From the NCBI GenBank assembly GCA_011523825.1, contig WTFX01000009.1, positions 476,420-540,419 on the forward strand: a DNA stretch of 64,000 nt. The letters are read 5' to 3'. The notes beneath the pieces were generated by a model that searched no databases, was not told the origin of the DNA, and worked only from the letters and a program-made list of their open reading frames with translations. This document shows positions 27,129-36,912 of this stretch, piece after piece. Source of the DNA: Microthrixaceae bacterium. GTDB taxonomy: Bacteria > Actinomycetota > Acidimicrobiia > Acidimicrobiales > Poriferisodalaceae. The position numbers were made by a program, and so were the translations under genes. Every line of letters begins with the position of its first letter. Positions within the stretch are counted from its first letter, which is position 1.

Positions 27129-28721
27129 TCACTCTGCCAGCGCTGCCCCCGAGATCAGCGTGTACTCCTCGCCGACGGCGAGCGGCGCGGCCATCGATTC
27201 GGGCGGCACGAAGGAGGGCACCCGGTCGTTGCGAACCAGGATCACATCGGTCGCGGCGACTTGGCCGAGGTTCGACTCGTCGAGCATCCACACCGGCAGG
27301 TCGAGGTAGTACGAGATCCAGCGGGGCGTCCAGATGCCTGAGGTGAACCACGCCACCTCGGCCTCGGCGAGCCGTGGCTCATCGCGTGCCTGTTCCAGAA
27401 CGGCGCCGGCGTCTGCTGGACGCTCGAGATAGAAGTCCCGCGTCGAGCCTGTCACCACGAACGCCAGCGTCACCAGCGTCACTGCCGCCGTTGCAGCTCC
27501 CAGCGGTGCTCGGAGCTTGATGGAGGGGCCGCGCAGCAGTCGACGGACTGCGTCAGCAAACGCCGCGATGCCGATGGATGTGGGGGCGACCCAGGGGAAG
27601 TTCCACAGGCGATGGATCCACGCACCCTGCTGGAGCGCGAACGTCAGCGACATGGCCACGGCGAGCGTCACCACCACCGGGCCGCGGGTTCGACGATCGA
27701 CGAGTCCCGCGATCAGCGCCGGGAGGAACAACAGGCGCAGCCACCACGATGTCAGGAGCTCGTGACCTGCGAAGGTCCACTGGCGCTGGAGGAACTCGCC
27801 GAAGGTGAACTGGGCCTGTTCGGCGGCGGTCGAGACGTCGTTGCCGGTCCGGAAAGCGACTCTCTCGCTGAGCTCGGAGATGTCGGTCGCGTTCAACAGC
27901 CAGCCGGCGGTCAGTAGGCAGCCCAGCAGCGCCCCTGCGGTGACCGCGGTCAGGGCTGGGGACCAACCCAGGCGCAGCCACCCAGCCATCCCTGTCCGTG
28001 CCGTCGTGATAGGGCGGTGGCTGGCTTCGGTACTTCGCCGTCGCAGCGTGCCGATGAACAGCCACGGCAGCAGCAGACCCAGCGATGCGATGGCAATCCA
28101 GGAGTGCATCGCCGTGAGGGCAGCCAGCGCGCCGGCACCTGCGAGCGCCCAGCGGGATGGCTGTTCGGCCTGGCGCAGCCATGCGATGGCCGCTGTCAGC
28201 GCCAGCAGCATCGAGAAGCTGATGCCCATGCGGGCGTACACATAGAAGAAGCCCGTGCTCACCATGACCAGCAAGGCGAGCAGCGTCGGTCCCCATCGCA
28301 TGCCCACGGCGCGCAGCAGAGCGGCCATGAATGCCACGGTGGCGGCGCCGAGCAGGAAGTCAGTGATGCGCACCGCGGGCGGGCTGTCGCCCAGCGCGCC
28401 GACCGAGACGATGGTGAGGAACTGCTTCAGCGGTGGGTGATGTGCGTAGGTGACTGCTTCGATTGGCGGCTCGGCACGTGGCGGCACCTCGAATTCGGCC
28501 CGGATGAACGGGTCAGTCCTCGCACCCAGGCTGGAGTCGAGTGGTCCGAGATCCCAGAAGTTGCGTGCCTGGATTCCCGCACGGCCGAAGATCCGGCCGT
28601 CATCGCTGTTGCCCAGTGGCAGGTTGAGGTCGGGCGCCCACAGCAGCAACACGCCGAGGCAGATGAGGACCACGACGGTCCAGCCCGAGCGCAGGCGTGC
28701 CAAGGGTCCCGAAGTGAGCAT
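27129..28721 (-). CDS. GT-C family membrane glycosyltransferase (GT39/ArnT-like)
   Basis: Polytopic protein of 530 aa with about ten to twelve membrane segments. The first loop carries an acidic motif NSDDGRIFGRAG and the HHPPL motif (YAHHPPLKQFL), both typical of GT-C enzymes that use polyprenyl-phosphate sugars. The large C-terminal extracellular part (about 430-530) is soluble. I chose the ATG at 28721 because the first membrane segment follows 14 residues later; upstream sequence is repeat DNA. It is convergent with galE and divergent from the sugar transferase gene. The sugar and acceptor are unknown. Confidence 0.8.
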   Translation of the reverse strand: MLTSGPLARLRSGWTVVVLICLGVLLLWAPDLNLPLGNSDDGRIFGRAGIQARNFWDLGPLDSSLGARTDPFIRAEFEVPPRAEPPIEAVTYAHHPPLKQFLTIVSVGALGDSPPAVRITDFLLGAATVAFMAALLRAVGMRWGPTLLALLVMVSTGFFYVYARMGISFSMLLALTAAIAWLRQAEQPSRWALAGAGALAALTAMHSWIAIASLGLLLPWLFIGTLRRRSTEASHRPITTARTGMAGWLRLGWSPALTAVTAGALLGCLLTAGWLLNATDISELSERVAFRTGNDVSTAAEQAQFTFGEFLQRQWTFAGHELLTSWWLRLLFLPALIAGLVDRRTRGPVVVTLAVAMSLTFALQQGAWIHRLWNFPWVAPTSIGIAAFADAVRRLLRGPSIKLRAPLGAATAAVTLVTLAFVVTGSTRDFYLERPADAGAVLEQARDEPRLAEAEVAWFTSGIWTPRWISYYLDLPVWMLDESNLGQVAATDVILVRNDRVPSFVPPESMAAPLAVGEEYTLISGAALAE

Positions 28722-28732
28722 GAAGGATCCGT

Positions 28733-28774
28733 CGTTTCCGATCGCCCGTTTCCGATCGTCCGATTCTGATCGCT
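28733..28774 (-). repeat. Three 14-bp tandem repeats before the GT-C gene
   Basis: CGTTTCCGATCGCC, CGTTTCCGATCGTC and CGATTCTGATCGCT stand head to tail, ending 11 nt before the GT-C ATG. They lie in the divergent promoter region shared with the sugar transferase gene. The last unit read on the minus strand resembles the 14-nt relay unit of obgE-proB (ATCAGAATCGGACG against ATGAGAATCGGCGT). Confidence 0.7.
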
Positions 28775-28816
28775 GCGAGGTCGATCGCCGCACCCACCGT
28801 CCGGAGGGGCGCAGCG

Positions 28817-28829
28817 TAGTATCGGCCCG
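28817..28829 (+). promoter_or_regulatory. Putative leaderless promoter of the sugar transferase gene
   Basis: TAGTAT at 28817-28822 lies 7 nt before the ATG at 28830, with no Shine-Dalgarno between. Confidence 0.45.
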
Positions 28830-30236
28830 ATGGTGGTCCAGGAGCAGCATCGACTGCCGGACGCCACACCGGACATCGCCGCAGGACGTGTTCCAGCCAA
28901 CCATGAACACCGCGTGAGCGCATCCGTTGTGCCGTCCCGACGGCGAGGATTCCGATTCCTGTACGTCGTCGACGCCGCGACGCTGTTCGGCCTGATGGTG
29001 GCCATCACCGTGGTCCGCTTCGGACTCGACTGGCCCACCTACCCCCGCACCCACTACCTGATCGGGTTCGGGGTGGCCACGTTCCTGCACATGACCGTCT
29101 ACTACTTCGGCGGGCTCTACGAGTTCGAGCAACGCCTGGGACATCGGCCGTGGCTGCAGCGCGCCATGCTGCTGACGTTCATGGCGGTGGCTGGCGATGC
29201 CACGGTCACGCTGCTGACGGGCCGTTACCTGATGCCTCGGGGCAATCTGGTTGTGCTTGCCGTGGCGGGGGCCGTGCTGATCTCGTTCAATCGCTGGGGT
29301 GCCCGCCGTGTGCGCCTGATGCGACTCGGCCGGCCTCAGATGCTGCTCGTTGGCACGCCTGACGACATTGAGTCGGCCACTGAGCATCTTGCTGACGCCG
29401 AGGCCGATGCAGTGGTCGCGGGCAGCTTGACCGATCCTTCGCTGATCATCCCCGAAGCAGATCGCTTGCATGCCACCGAGCTGCTGCTTCTGTCCGGCCA
29501 GCCGCTCGAGACCATCTACCCGGAGCCGCTCGGCGAGCTGGAGTTACGCGATATTGGCGTCTTCCGCCGGATCACGCCAGCCGACACGCTGCTCGGACTG
29601 CAGCGCAGCCGCCAGATCGGCGGCATGCCCTTCGTGGCGCTCCGGGAGCACGCACTGCCGGTGTGTCGCCTGCGCTTCAAGCGGATCTTGGATCTGGCGT
29701 ACCTGGCTCTGCTTGCCCCGTTCGCATTGCCGCTCACTGCGGCAGTTGCCGTCTACGTCAGGATCGCGGGTGGTCGGGGTGTGGTGTACCGGCAGGAGCG
29801 AGTAGGGCGCGGCGGGGTGCCGTTCGTGCTGCTGAAGTTCCGCACGATGGCGCGGGACGCGGAGACCAACGGTCCGGTGCTGGCTGCCTCGAACGATCCG
29901 CGGGTGATGCGGGGCATGGGCTGGCTGCGCCGCACCCGTCTCGACGAGCTGCCGCAGCTGTGGAACGTGCTGACGGGCACGATGTCACTGGTGGGGCCCC
30001 GGCCCGAACGACCGCAAATCGTCGCCCGGCTGGAGCGCGAGATCGCCGGCTACGGCAGGCGCCATGACGTGCCGCCAGGCATCACGGGGCTCGCTCAGAC
30101 GCAGGGCCACTACCAGACCGATCCGGGCTACAAGCTGGGCCACGACCTGCAGTACGTCGTGAACTGGTCGCCGGTGCTCGACTGGGAGATCATGGCGAAG
30201 AGCCTCGTCGTCATGGCTCGTCGCAACGCCCGGTGA
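28830..30236 (+). CDS. Polyprenyl glycosylphosphotransferase (exopolysaccharide sugar transferase)
   Basis: Membrane enzyme that loads the first sugar phosphate onto undecaprenyl phosphate to start a polysaccharide repeat unit. The N-terminal half has four hydrophobic segments (about 40-150) and a degenerate Rossmann-like region. The C-terminal catalytic domain (about 275-468) has FKRILDLAYLALLAPFALPL, KFRTMARDAE, RRTRLDELPQLWNVL and VGPRPERP, as in WbaP/CpsE enzymes. The length is 468 aa. It overlaps the next glycosyltransferase as GTGA, so the two form an operon. Confidence 0.92.
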   Translation: MVVQEQHRLPDATPDIAAGRVPANHEHRVSASVVPSRRRGFRFLYVVDAATLFGLMVAITVVRFGLDWPTYPRTHYLIGFGVATFLHMTVYYFGGLYEFEQRLGHRPWLQRAMLLTFMAVAGDATVTLLTGRYLMPRGNLVVLAVAGAVLISFNRWGARRVRLMRLGRPQMLLVGTPDDIESATEHLADAEADAVVAGSLTDPSLIIPEADRLHATELLLLSGQPLETIYPEPLGELELRDIGVFRRITPADTLLGLQRSRQIGGMPFVALREHALPVCRLRFKRILDLAYLALLAPFALPLTAAVAVYVRIAGGRGVVYRQERVGRGGVPFVLLKFRTMARDAETNGPVLAASNDPRVMRGMGWLRRTRLDELPQLWNVLTGTMSLVGPRPERPQIVARLEREIAGYGRRHDVPPGITGLAQTQGHYQTDPGYKLGHDLQYVVNWSPVLDWEIMAKSLVVMARRNAR

Positions 30237-31255
30237 GCGAATCGGCTCCGGCCGACAGGCCGCATGTGACCGTCGTGATTCCGGCGCGCAACTGTGCCGC
30301 CGAGCTGCCTGGGTGCCTGGATGCCGTGAGCGCGCAGACCTACCAGGGCGAGCTCGACGTGCTCGTGGCGGTGGCACCGAGCAGTGATGACACCGACCGA
30401 GCTGCTGCAGCGGCCGGCTGCACGTGGCCGTTGCAGATCATCCAGAATCCGGCGGGCACCACGCCGGCAGGTCTCAACTTGGCGATCGGTGCCGCCACCG
30501 GCGAGGTCATCGTGCGGGTCGATGCCCAGGCCAGGCTCCCCGACGACTACGTGGCGCGGGCGGTGGCGACCCTGGAGCGCACGGGCGCTGCGAATGTCGG
30601 CGGCGTGCAGCGGCCCGTGGGCAGCGGCGAACTGAGCCGGATCATCGCCGCGGTGCTGTCCTCGCCGTTCGGGGGAGGTCCTGCGGCGTTCCGGCAAGGG
30701 ATCGGCGAGGGGCCAGTTGACACCGTGTACCTCGGCGTGTTCGACGCTGCTGCAGTGCGGTCAGTGGGCGGGTTCGACGAGTCGTTGGAGCGGAATCAGG
30801 ACTATGAGCTGAACTGGCGCCTACGTCAACACGGTCACGTGGTGTGGCTCGACCCTGCACTGGTCGTGGAGTACCAACCACGGTCGAGCTGGGCGGGACT
30901 GGCGCGCCAGTACTTCGACTACGGGGCTTGGAAGCGTGTGGTGATCGGCCGCCATCCTCGCTCGACCCGGCCTCGGCAGCTCGCCGCACCGGCCCTGGTG
31001 GCTGGCTTGGTGCTGTCGGCGTTCGAGCTGCTGCGTGGTCGCCTGCGCGGGGGGCTTGCACCGGCCGCGTACCTCGCCGCGTGCGCGCTCGCCGCGGCCC
31101 GGCTGCACACCAGGCTGCCTGCAGCTCGCGATCGGCTGCGAGCTGCGGCGGCGTTCCCGGTCATGCATCTCTCGTGGGGTGCGGGCTTCTGGTTCGGGCG
31201 GCGAGCCGGGAGCCGGTCTCAACCGGACCGCGGCGCAGGCCCCGCTTCGGCCTGA
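30233..31255 (+). CDS. Family 2 glycosyltransferase
   Basis: GT-A fold transferase of 340 aa. VTVVIPARNCAAELPGCLDAV is at about 11-31, and the donor region has VRVDAQARLPDDY in the DxD position. NQDYELNWRLRQHGH is the typical acceptor-site motif. The C-terminal 100 residues contain hydrophobic stretches (LVAGLVLSAFELL, AAYLAACALAAAR) that may anchor it to the membrane. It resembles ExoA-type succinoglycan glycosyltransferases. The GTG overlaps the sugar transferase stop. Confidence 0.87.
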   Translation: MSESAPADRPHVTVVIPARNCAAELPGCLDAVSAQTYQGELDVLVAVAPSSDDTDRAAAAAGCTWPLQIIQNPAGTTPAGLNLAIGAATGEVIVRVDAQARLPDDYVARAVATLERTGAANVGGVQRPVGSGELSRIIAAVLSSPFGGGPAAFRQGIGEGPVDTVYLGVFDAAAVRSVGGFDESLERNQDYELNWRLRQHGHVVWLDPALVVEYQPRSSWAGLARQYFDYGAWKRVVIGRHPRSTRPRQLAAPALVAGLVLSAFELLRGRLRGGLAPAAYLAACALAAARLHTRLPAARDRLRAAAAFPVMHLSWGAGFWFGRRAGSRSQPDRGAGPASA

Positions 31256-31278
31256 TTGCGCCGACCCGCAAGCCGCAG

Positions 31279-31295
31279 CCGGCTTCGGAAGCCGG
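31279..31295 (+). terminator. Hairpin after the GT2 gene
   Basis: CCGGCTT CGG AAGCCGG is a perfect 7-bp stem with a 3-nt loop, 24 nt past the GT2 stop. There is no T-run after it, so it is at best a weak intrinsic terminator. Confidence 0.45.
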
Positions 31296-31309
31296 GTGTT
31301 GCCACTCAG

Positions 31310-31322
31310 TACGCTCACTGCC
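31310..31322 (+). promoter_or_regulatory. Putative leaderless promoter of the amidohydrolase gene
   Basis: TACGCT at 31310-31315 is 7 nt before the ATG at 31323. It lies just after the hairpin that ends the glycosyltransferase operon. Confidence 0.4.
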
Positions 31323-33053
31323 ATGCCGCCAACTTCCAGAAATGACGTCGTCATCCGCAACGGCACGGTGGTGGACGGAAGCGGCGGTTCGCCCCGCATC
31401 GCGGATGTCGCTGTCTCTGATGGCGTGATCACCGATGTCGGCGCGGTGACCGGTCGGGGGCGCCGCGAGATCGACGCCGACGGTCACCTCGTGCTGCCGG
31501 GCTGGGTGGACATCCACACCCATTACGACGGCCAGGCCACTCGGGATCCCGAGATGACTCCGTCATCGTGGCACGGGGTGACCACTGCGATCTTCGGCAA
31601 CTGCGGCGTCGGCTTCGCTCCGCTGCAGCCCGGCACTGAGGACTACCTCATCAACCTGATGGAGGGAGTCGAGGACATCCCGGGCACGGTGCTCGCCGAG
31701 GGCATCGACTTCCGCTGGACCAGCTACCCCGAGTATCTCGATGCACTCGATGCGACGCCGAGGGTCATGGATGTCGGCAGCCAACTGCCCCACGGAGCGC
31801 TGCGCTTCTTCGTGATGGGCGAGCGCGGCGCCGACCATGCTGAGTTGCCGACACCAGAAGAGCTCGAGCGGATCACCGAACTCGTCACGGAGGCACTCGA
31901 AGCCGGGGCGCTTGGCTTCACGACCAGCCGCACCACCAAGCACAAGGCGGCGGACGGCCGGTTGACGCCGTCGCTGTCAGCGGGAGATCCCGAACTTGCC
32001 GCCGTGGCGCGTGCGATGCGGCAGGCCGGCGCCGGTGTGTTGCAGGTGAACTCCGACTTCGGGCCCGGCGAGTTCGAAACGTTGCGAGCTGCCGCCGAAC
32101 TGTCCGGCCGCCCTTTGTCGGTCTTGCTGCTGCAGGTCGACAACGCGCCGGAGCTGTGGCGCGAGACCCTGGATCACATCCATGCCGCGAATGCAGCGGG
32201 CATTGCTGCGAATGGGCAGGTCGGCTGCCGACCGATCAGCGTCATGCTCGGGCTCGACGTGTCGGTGAATCCCTTCGGCAATCACCCGGCCTACCGGCAG
32301 ATCGCCCATCTGCCGACGCCGCAGCGCGCTGCCTGCATGCGTGACGACGAGAGCCTGCGTCGGGCGCTGATCGAGGATCGGCCGGTGGATGGCTTCAGCA
32401 AGTGGATGGACTACGCGCTCACCCGCGCTTTCGAGCTCGGCGACGTGCCCGACTACGAGCCCGATCCCCGTGCTTCGGTTGCAGCCCGCGCTGCCGAGCT
32501 GGGCGTCAGCCCGTGGGAGCTGGCACTGGACCTGCTCTCGGACGGCGACGGCGACGCCTTGCTGCTGTATCCCTTCGAGAACTACACCGGCGGCAGCCTC
32601 GAGGTGATCCGCGAGATGCTGGCCGACCCGCACACCATCTGCGGCATCGGCGACGCGGGAGCACACGTCGGCACCATCTGCGATGCGTCCTACCCGACGT
32701 ACCTGCTGACCCACTGGGCTCGCGACCGCAGCCGTGGCGAGGGCCTGCCCTTGGAGTTCCTCGTGCACAAGCAGACGCATGCCAACGCGCTCGCCTACGG
32801 GCTGGCCGATCGCGGCCTGCTCGCCGCTGGCTATCGAGCCGACATCAACATCGTCGACTTCGACGCGCTCGGTGTGGGTCGGCCGGAGCTGGTGTACGAC
32901 CTGCCGAGCGGCGGCAAGCGCCTGATCCAGAGATCGACTGGTTACCGCCACACCTTCGTGGCCGGCACCGAGGTGTCGGCAGATGGCGAATTCACCGGTG
33001 CCCGCCCCGGGCGGCTCGTACGCGGCGCCCAAGCGGACCCGGCGAATCAGTGA
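31323..33053 (+). CDS. N-acyl-D-amino-acid deacylase-like amidohydrolase
   Basis: Zinc amidohydrolase of the D-aminoacylase type (576 aa). An N-terminal composite sheet (DVVIRNGTVVDGSG) leads to H65-x-H67 (DIHTHYDGQ) and a cysteine C94 in FGNCGVGFAP, where D-aminoacylases place their metal cysteine. GDAGAHVGTICDASYPTYLLTHW holds the likely catalytic Asp. Family substrates are N-acyl-D-amino acids or related amides; the real substrate here is unknown. The start is fixed by the family N-terminus. It is coupled to the CoA transferase by a 3-codon mini-ORF. Confidence 0.85.
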   Translation: MPPTSRNDVVIRNGTVVDGSGGSPRIADVAVSDGVITDVGAVTGRGRREIDADGHLVLPGWVDIHTHYDGQATRDPEMTPSSWHGVTTAIFGNCGVGFAPLQPGTEDYLINLMEGVEDIPGTVLAEGIDFRWTSYPEYLDALDATPRVMDVGSQLPHGALRFFVMGERGADHAELPTPEELERITELVTEALEAGALGFTTSRTTKHKAADGRLTPSLSAGDPELAAVARAMRQAGAGVLQVNSDFGPGEFETLRAAAELSGRPLSVLLLQVDNAPELWRETLDHIHAANAAGIAANGQVGCRPISVMLGLDVSVNPFGNHPAYRQIAHLPTPQRAACMRDDESLRRALIEDRPVDGFSKWMDYALTRAFELGDVPDYEPDPRASVAARAAELGVSPWELALDLLSDGDGDALLLYPFENYTGGSLEVIREMLADPHTICGIGDAGAHVGTICDASYPTYLLTHWARDRSRGEGLPLEFLVHKQTHANALAYGLADRGLLAAGYRADINIVDFDALGVGRPELVYDLPSGGKRLIQRSTGYRHTFVAGTEVSADGEFTGARPGRLVRGAQADPANQ

Positions 33054-33061
33054 ACCAGTGA
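33050..33061 (+). other. GTGA relay: one 3-codon mini-ORF
   Basis: The amidohydrolase stop is GTGA. Its GTG (33050) opens GTG AAC CAG TGA, whose stop overlaps the GTG (33058) of the CoA transferase, again as GTGA. The step is 8 nt. Confidence 0.7.
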
Positions 33062-34263
33062 CGGGTTCGCCATCGCCGGAGGCCGCCGGCTGGTCCGGGC
33101 TGCCGCTCGCCGGCATCGTCGTACTCGATCTGACGATCGCGCGTGCAGGGCCCACCGCTGTCCGCCAACTCGCGGACTGGGGTGCCGACGTCATCCGGGT
33201 AGATGCACCCACCGATGGATTCGAGGAAGGCCGGGAGGCCTCGCCGGATCATCTCAACATCCACCGCAACAAGCGCTCGCTGGTGATCGACTTGAAGAAC
33301 CCATCGGGCCGCGAGCTGCTTCATCGGCTCGTCTGCTCGGCCGACGTGCTGATCGAGAATCTGCGGCCGACCGTCAAGTACCGGCTGGGCTTCGACTGGG
33401 ACACGCTGCACGCAGTGAATCCTGCGCTCGTGATGGGATCCATCTCGGGCTTCGGCCAGGACGGCCCGTATGCCACCCGGGGCGGCGTGGATCAGATTGC
33501 CCAAGGTCTCGGCGGGATGATGGCGGTCACGGGACTGCCGGGCCACGGCCCCGTGCGGGCCGGCGTGGCGATCAGCGATGTGACCGCCGGCCTGCAGCTC
33601 GCGATCGGTGTGCTGGTGGCGCTCATCGAGCGATCGCGCACCGGCGAGGGTCGCTGGGTGCACACGTCGCTGCTCGAGTCGATGATCGGCATGCTCGATT
33701 TCCAGGCAGCTCGCTGGACGGTGGCGGGGGAGGACCCACCGCAGGCTGGCAACGACCATCCGACGATGATCCCGATGGGCACCTACGAGGCAGCCGATGG
33801 CTACATCAACATCGCGGCACCCGGCGGGCGCCTGTGGCGGGCGTTCTGTGCCGAGATCGGCAGGCCTGATCTGCCCGATGACGAGCGTTTCTCATCGACC
33901 AAGCTGCGCTCGGCCAACCGGAATGAGCTGAACAAGCTCATCAGCGAGCGTCTCGCCACCGCAAGCAGCGACGAATGGGTTGAGCGTCTCAACGCCGCAG
34001 GCATCCCGTGCGGGCGCGTCAACAGCGTGGCCGAAGCCTTTGCCGATCCGCAGGTTCAGCATCTGGGCATGGCCGCGCCGGTGCATCACCCGGTGATGGG
34101 CGACATCCGCATCGTGCGCAATGCCACCCAGATCGATGGGGTGCCTGGTGACATCCGGCGGCCCAGCCCCGCGCAGGGCGAGCACACCGACGAGATCCTG
34201 ACCCAGTTCGGCCTGGAGCCCGCCGAGATCGCCGCCCTGCGCGACGCTGGCGCCGTCAGCTAG
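33058..34263 (+). CDS. Class III (CaiB/BaiF) CoA transferase
   Basis: Transfers CoA between acyl-CoA and a free acid through an aspartyl-CoA thioester. Family features are LDLTIARAGPTAVRQLADWGADVIRVD, NKRSLVIDLKNPSGRELL, DVLIENLRPTV, and the catalytic D145 in GGVDQIAQGLGG. The C-terminal FADPQVQHLGM block is also present. The GTG at 33058 gives 401 aa. An earlier in-frame ATG at 32983 lies inside the amidohydrolase gene and adds a non-conserved stretch. The substrate is unknown. The stop TAG is followed by a strong hairpin. Confidence 0.88.
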   Translation: MTGSPSPEAAGWSGLPLAGIVVLDLTIARAGPTAVRQLADWGADVIRVDAPTDGFEEGREASPDHLNIHRNKRSLVIDLKNPSGRELLHRLVCSADVLIENLRPTVKYRLGFDWDTLHAVNPALVMGSISGFGQDGPYATRGGVDQIAQGLGGMMAVTGLPGHGPVRAGVAISDVTAGLQLAIGVLVALIERSRTGEGRWVHTSLLESMIGMLDFQAARWTVAGEDPPQAGNDHPTMIPMGTYEAADGYINIAAPGGRLWRAFCAEIGRPDLPDDERFSSTKLRSANRNELNKLISERLATASSDEWVERLNAAGIPCGRVNSVAEAFADPQVQHLGMAAPVHHPVMGDIRIVRNATQIDGVPGDIRRPSPAQGEHTDEILTQFGLEPAEIAALRDAGAVS

Positions 34264-34269
34264 CTGTGC

Positions 34270-34290
34270 GGCCGGCATCGGCTGCCGGCC
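34270..34290. terminator. Bidirectional hairpin between convergent genes
   Basis: GGCCGGCA TCGGC TGCCGGCC has a perfect 8-bp stem and a 5-nt loop. It lies between the CoA transferase stop and the sulfhydrylase stop, and would fold in transcripts from both sides. No U-tract follows. Confidence 0.6.
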
Positions 34291-34299
34291 TGCTCGATG

Positions 34300-35634
<1,335 letters not shown>

Positions 35635-35704
35635 GATGAGCTCCATTTCTTACGCCCCATAAGGCGGGCTATGCCTGACCCGGCGGGATTGCCGAGCGCG
35701 CAGC

Positions 35705-35742
35705 ACTGTACCGGTAAAACCCGACCTGTCCAGTCGGATTTT
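35705..35742 (-). promoter_or_regulatory. metY promoter with an overlapping inverted-repeat operator
   Basis: On the minus strand TGGACA (35732-35727), a 16-nt spacer and TACAGT (35710-35705) form a good promoter. The half-sites AAAATCCGAC (35742-35733) and GTCGGGTTTT (35725-35716) form a 10-bp inverted repeat, with one mismatch and a 7-nt spacer, that covers the -35 box. The leader to the ATG is about 65 nt. The repeat is reminiscent of Rrf2-family (IscR/CymR-like) sites, but the regulator is unknown. Confidence 0.6.
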
Positions 35743-35785
35743 CTGTGACAGATCCGTGTCGGATTTCGGACGGATTCTGGGAGGC

Positions 35786-36811
35786 TCAGAATCCGGTTTG
35801 CTTGTCCACGACACCTTCGAGCGGGCGGCCTTCACGCAAGGCCACCAGATTCCGGCAGAAGCGCTCAAGATTTCGCCTCGCGCGGTGCTGGCTGGCGCCA
35901 GCGGTATGAGGCGTCATGACGCAGTTGTCGAACGCCCACAGGGGGCTGTCCGGCGGCAAGGGCTCGACCGGAGCTACATCGAGGGCGGCCCCGCCGATCC
36001 TGCCCTCGGCCAGCGCCCGTTCCAACGACGGACCGTCGATGATCTCGCCGCGGGTCACATTCAGCAGGATGGCGCCGTCGGGCATCGACGCGAACATCTC
36101 GTCGTCGAACATGCCCTTGGTCTCGGCGGTGAGCGGCAGTCCCACTGCCAGCACGTCGCTGGTGGCCACGATGTCGCCCAACGACTCAGGTCCGCCGACG
36201 ATTTCGACGCCCTCCCCGGGCGGCACCGGGTACAGATCCATCGCCTGCACCTTCATGCCGAACGCAGCGGCCCGGCGGGCGATGTGCCGGCCCGTGCCGC
36301 CGAATCCCAGGATGCCCATGGTGAGGCCTTCGAGTTCCAGCTCGCTGTAACGCATCTGTTCCCGGAGGTCGTTGTCCCATCCGTCCGGGCCGAGCTTCAC
36401 CGCCATTGCGATGCGCCTCACCAGCGCCAGCAGCAGACCGAAGGCGTGGTCGGCCAGATGGCTGCCGACCAAGCCCTTCTCACCGGTGAGCACGACATCG
36501 CTGTCGAGGAACTTGGGGTACATGAACATGTCGACACCCGATGCCGTCGCATGGATCCAGCGCAGCTTCGGGGCGGCGTCGAACAGCCACTCGGGCACGA
36601 TGCCCAGGATGACCTGGGCGTCGGCGGCCAGCGGAACCCCGTCCCGCAGCCGGTCCACGATGTTCACGACGGCGCCGGGCCCTGCAGCCTCGCGAATAGC
36701 GGCCTCGTCGTCGGGACTGACATCGGGCAGCGTGAGCGTCTTGGTGACGAGCACGTTGAGCGGCCCGTCAGGCACATCGAGAACGGTCGCACTGGGCAGG
36801 CCAGAACTCAT
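35786..36811 (-). CDS. D-2-hydroxyacid dehydrogenase family protein
   Basis: NAD-dependent 2-hydroxyacid dehydrogenase (341 aa). The Rossmann motif is GFGGTGRHIA. The catalytic triad is Arg in NVTRGEIID, Glu in PVEPLP and His in TPHTAGAS. The N-terminal substrate domain contains ATASGVDMFMYPKF and EKGLVGSHLADHAFGLLLAL. The exact substrate is unknown. AGGAG nine bases before the ATG supports the start, and the ATG also overlaps the stop of the upstream 34-codon mini-ORF (ATGA). The metY gene downstream has its own promoter. Confidence 0.87.
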   Translation of the reverse strand: MSSGLPSATVLDVPDGPLNVLVTKTLTLPDVSPDDEAAIREAAGPGAVVNIVDRLRDGVPLAADAQVILGIVPEWLFDAAPKLRWIHATASGVDMFMYPKFLDSDVVLTGEKGLVGSHLADHAFGLLLALVRRIAMAVKLGPDGWDNDLREQMRYSELELEGLTMGILGFGGTGRHIARRAAAFGMKVQAMDLYPVPPGEGVEIVGGPESLGDIVATSDVLAVGLPLTAETKGMFDDEMFASMPDGAILLNVTRGEIIDGPSLERALAEGRIGGAALDVAPVEPLPPDSPLWAFDNCVMTPHTAGASQHRARRNLERFCRNLVALREGRPLEGVVDKQTGF

Positions 36812-36912
36812 CTCTTCAGGCTCCTATCTGAGTCATGTTCCTGTCGGAGCGCCGGCGCTGCCGGTCCCGCCGGCGTCGCGGGTAGCGGAGAACCGGTGCC
36901 CGGGGCGATCAT
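36808..36912 (-). other. ATGA relay: one 34-codon ORF joining the hydratase to the dehydrogenase
   Basis: The hydratase stop is ATGA. Its ATG at 36912 opens a 34-codon frame (begins MIAPGTGSPLP, ends RSLKR) whose TGA at 36810-36808 overlaps the dehydrogenase ATG, again as ATGA. The peptide is Pro/Ala/Gly-rich and matches nothing I know. Confidence 0.65.

Noticed and set aside
35647..35785. SAM riboswitch before metY
   Set aside because: The leader from the proposed start site is only about 65 nt, and I could not find the conserved core of SAM-I/IV or SAM-II. The visible signal is a DNA palindrome over the -35 box.
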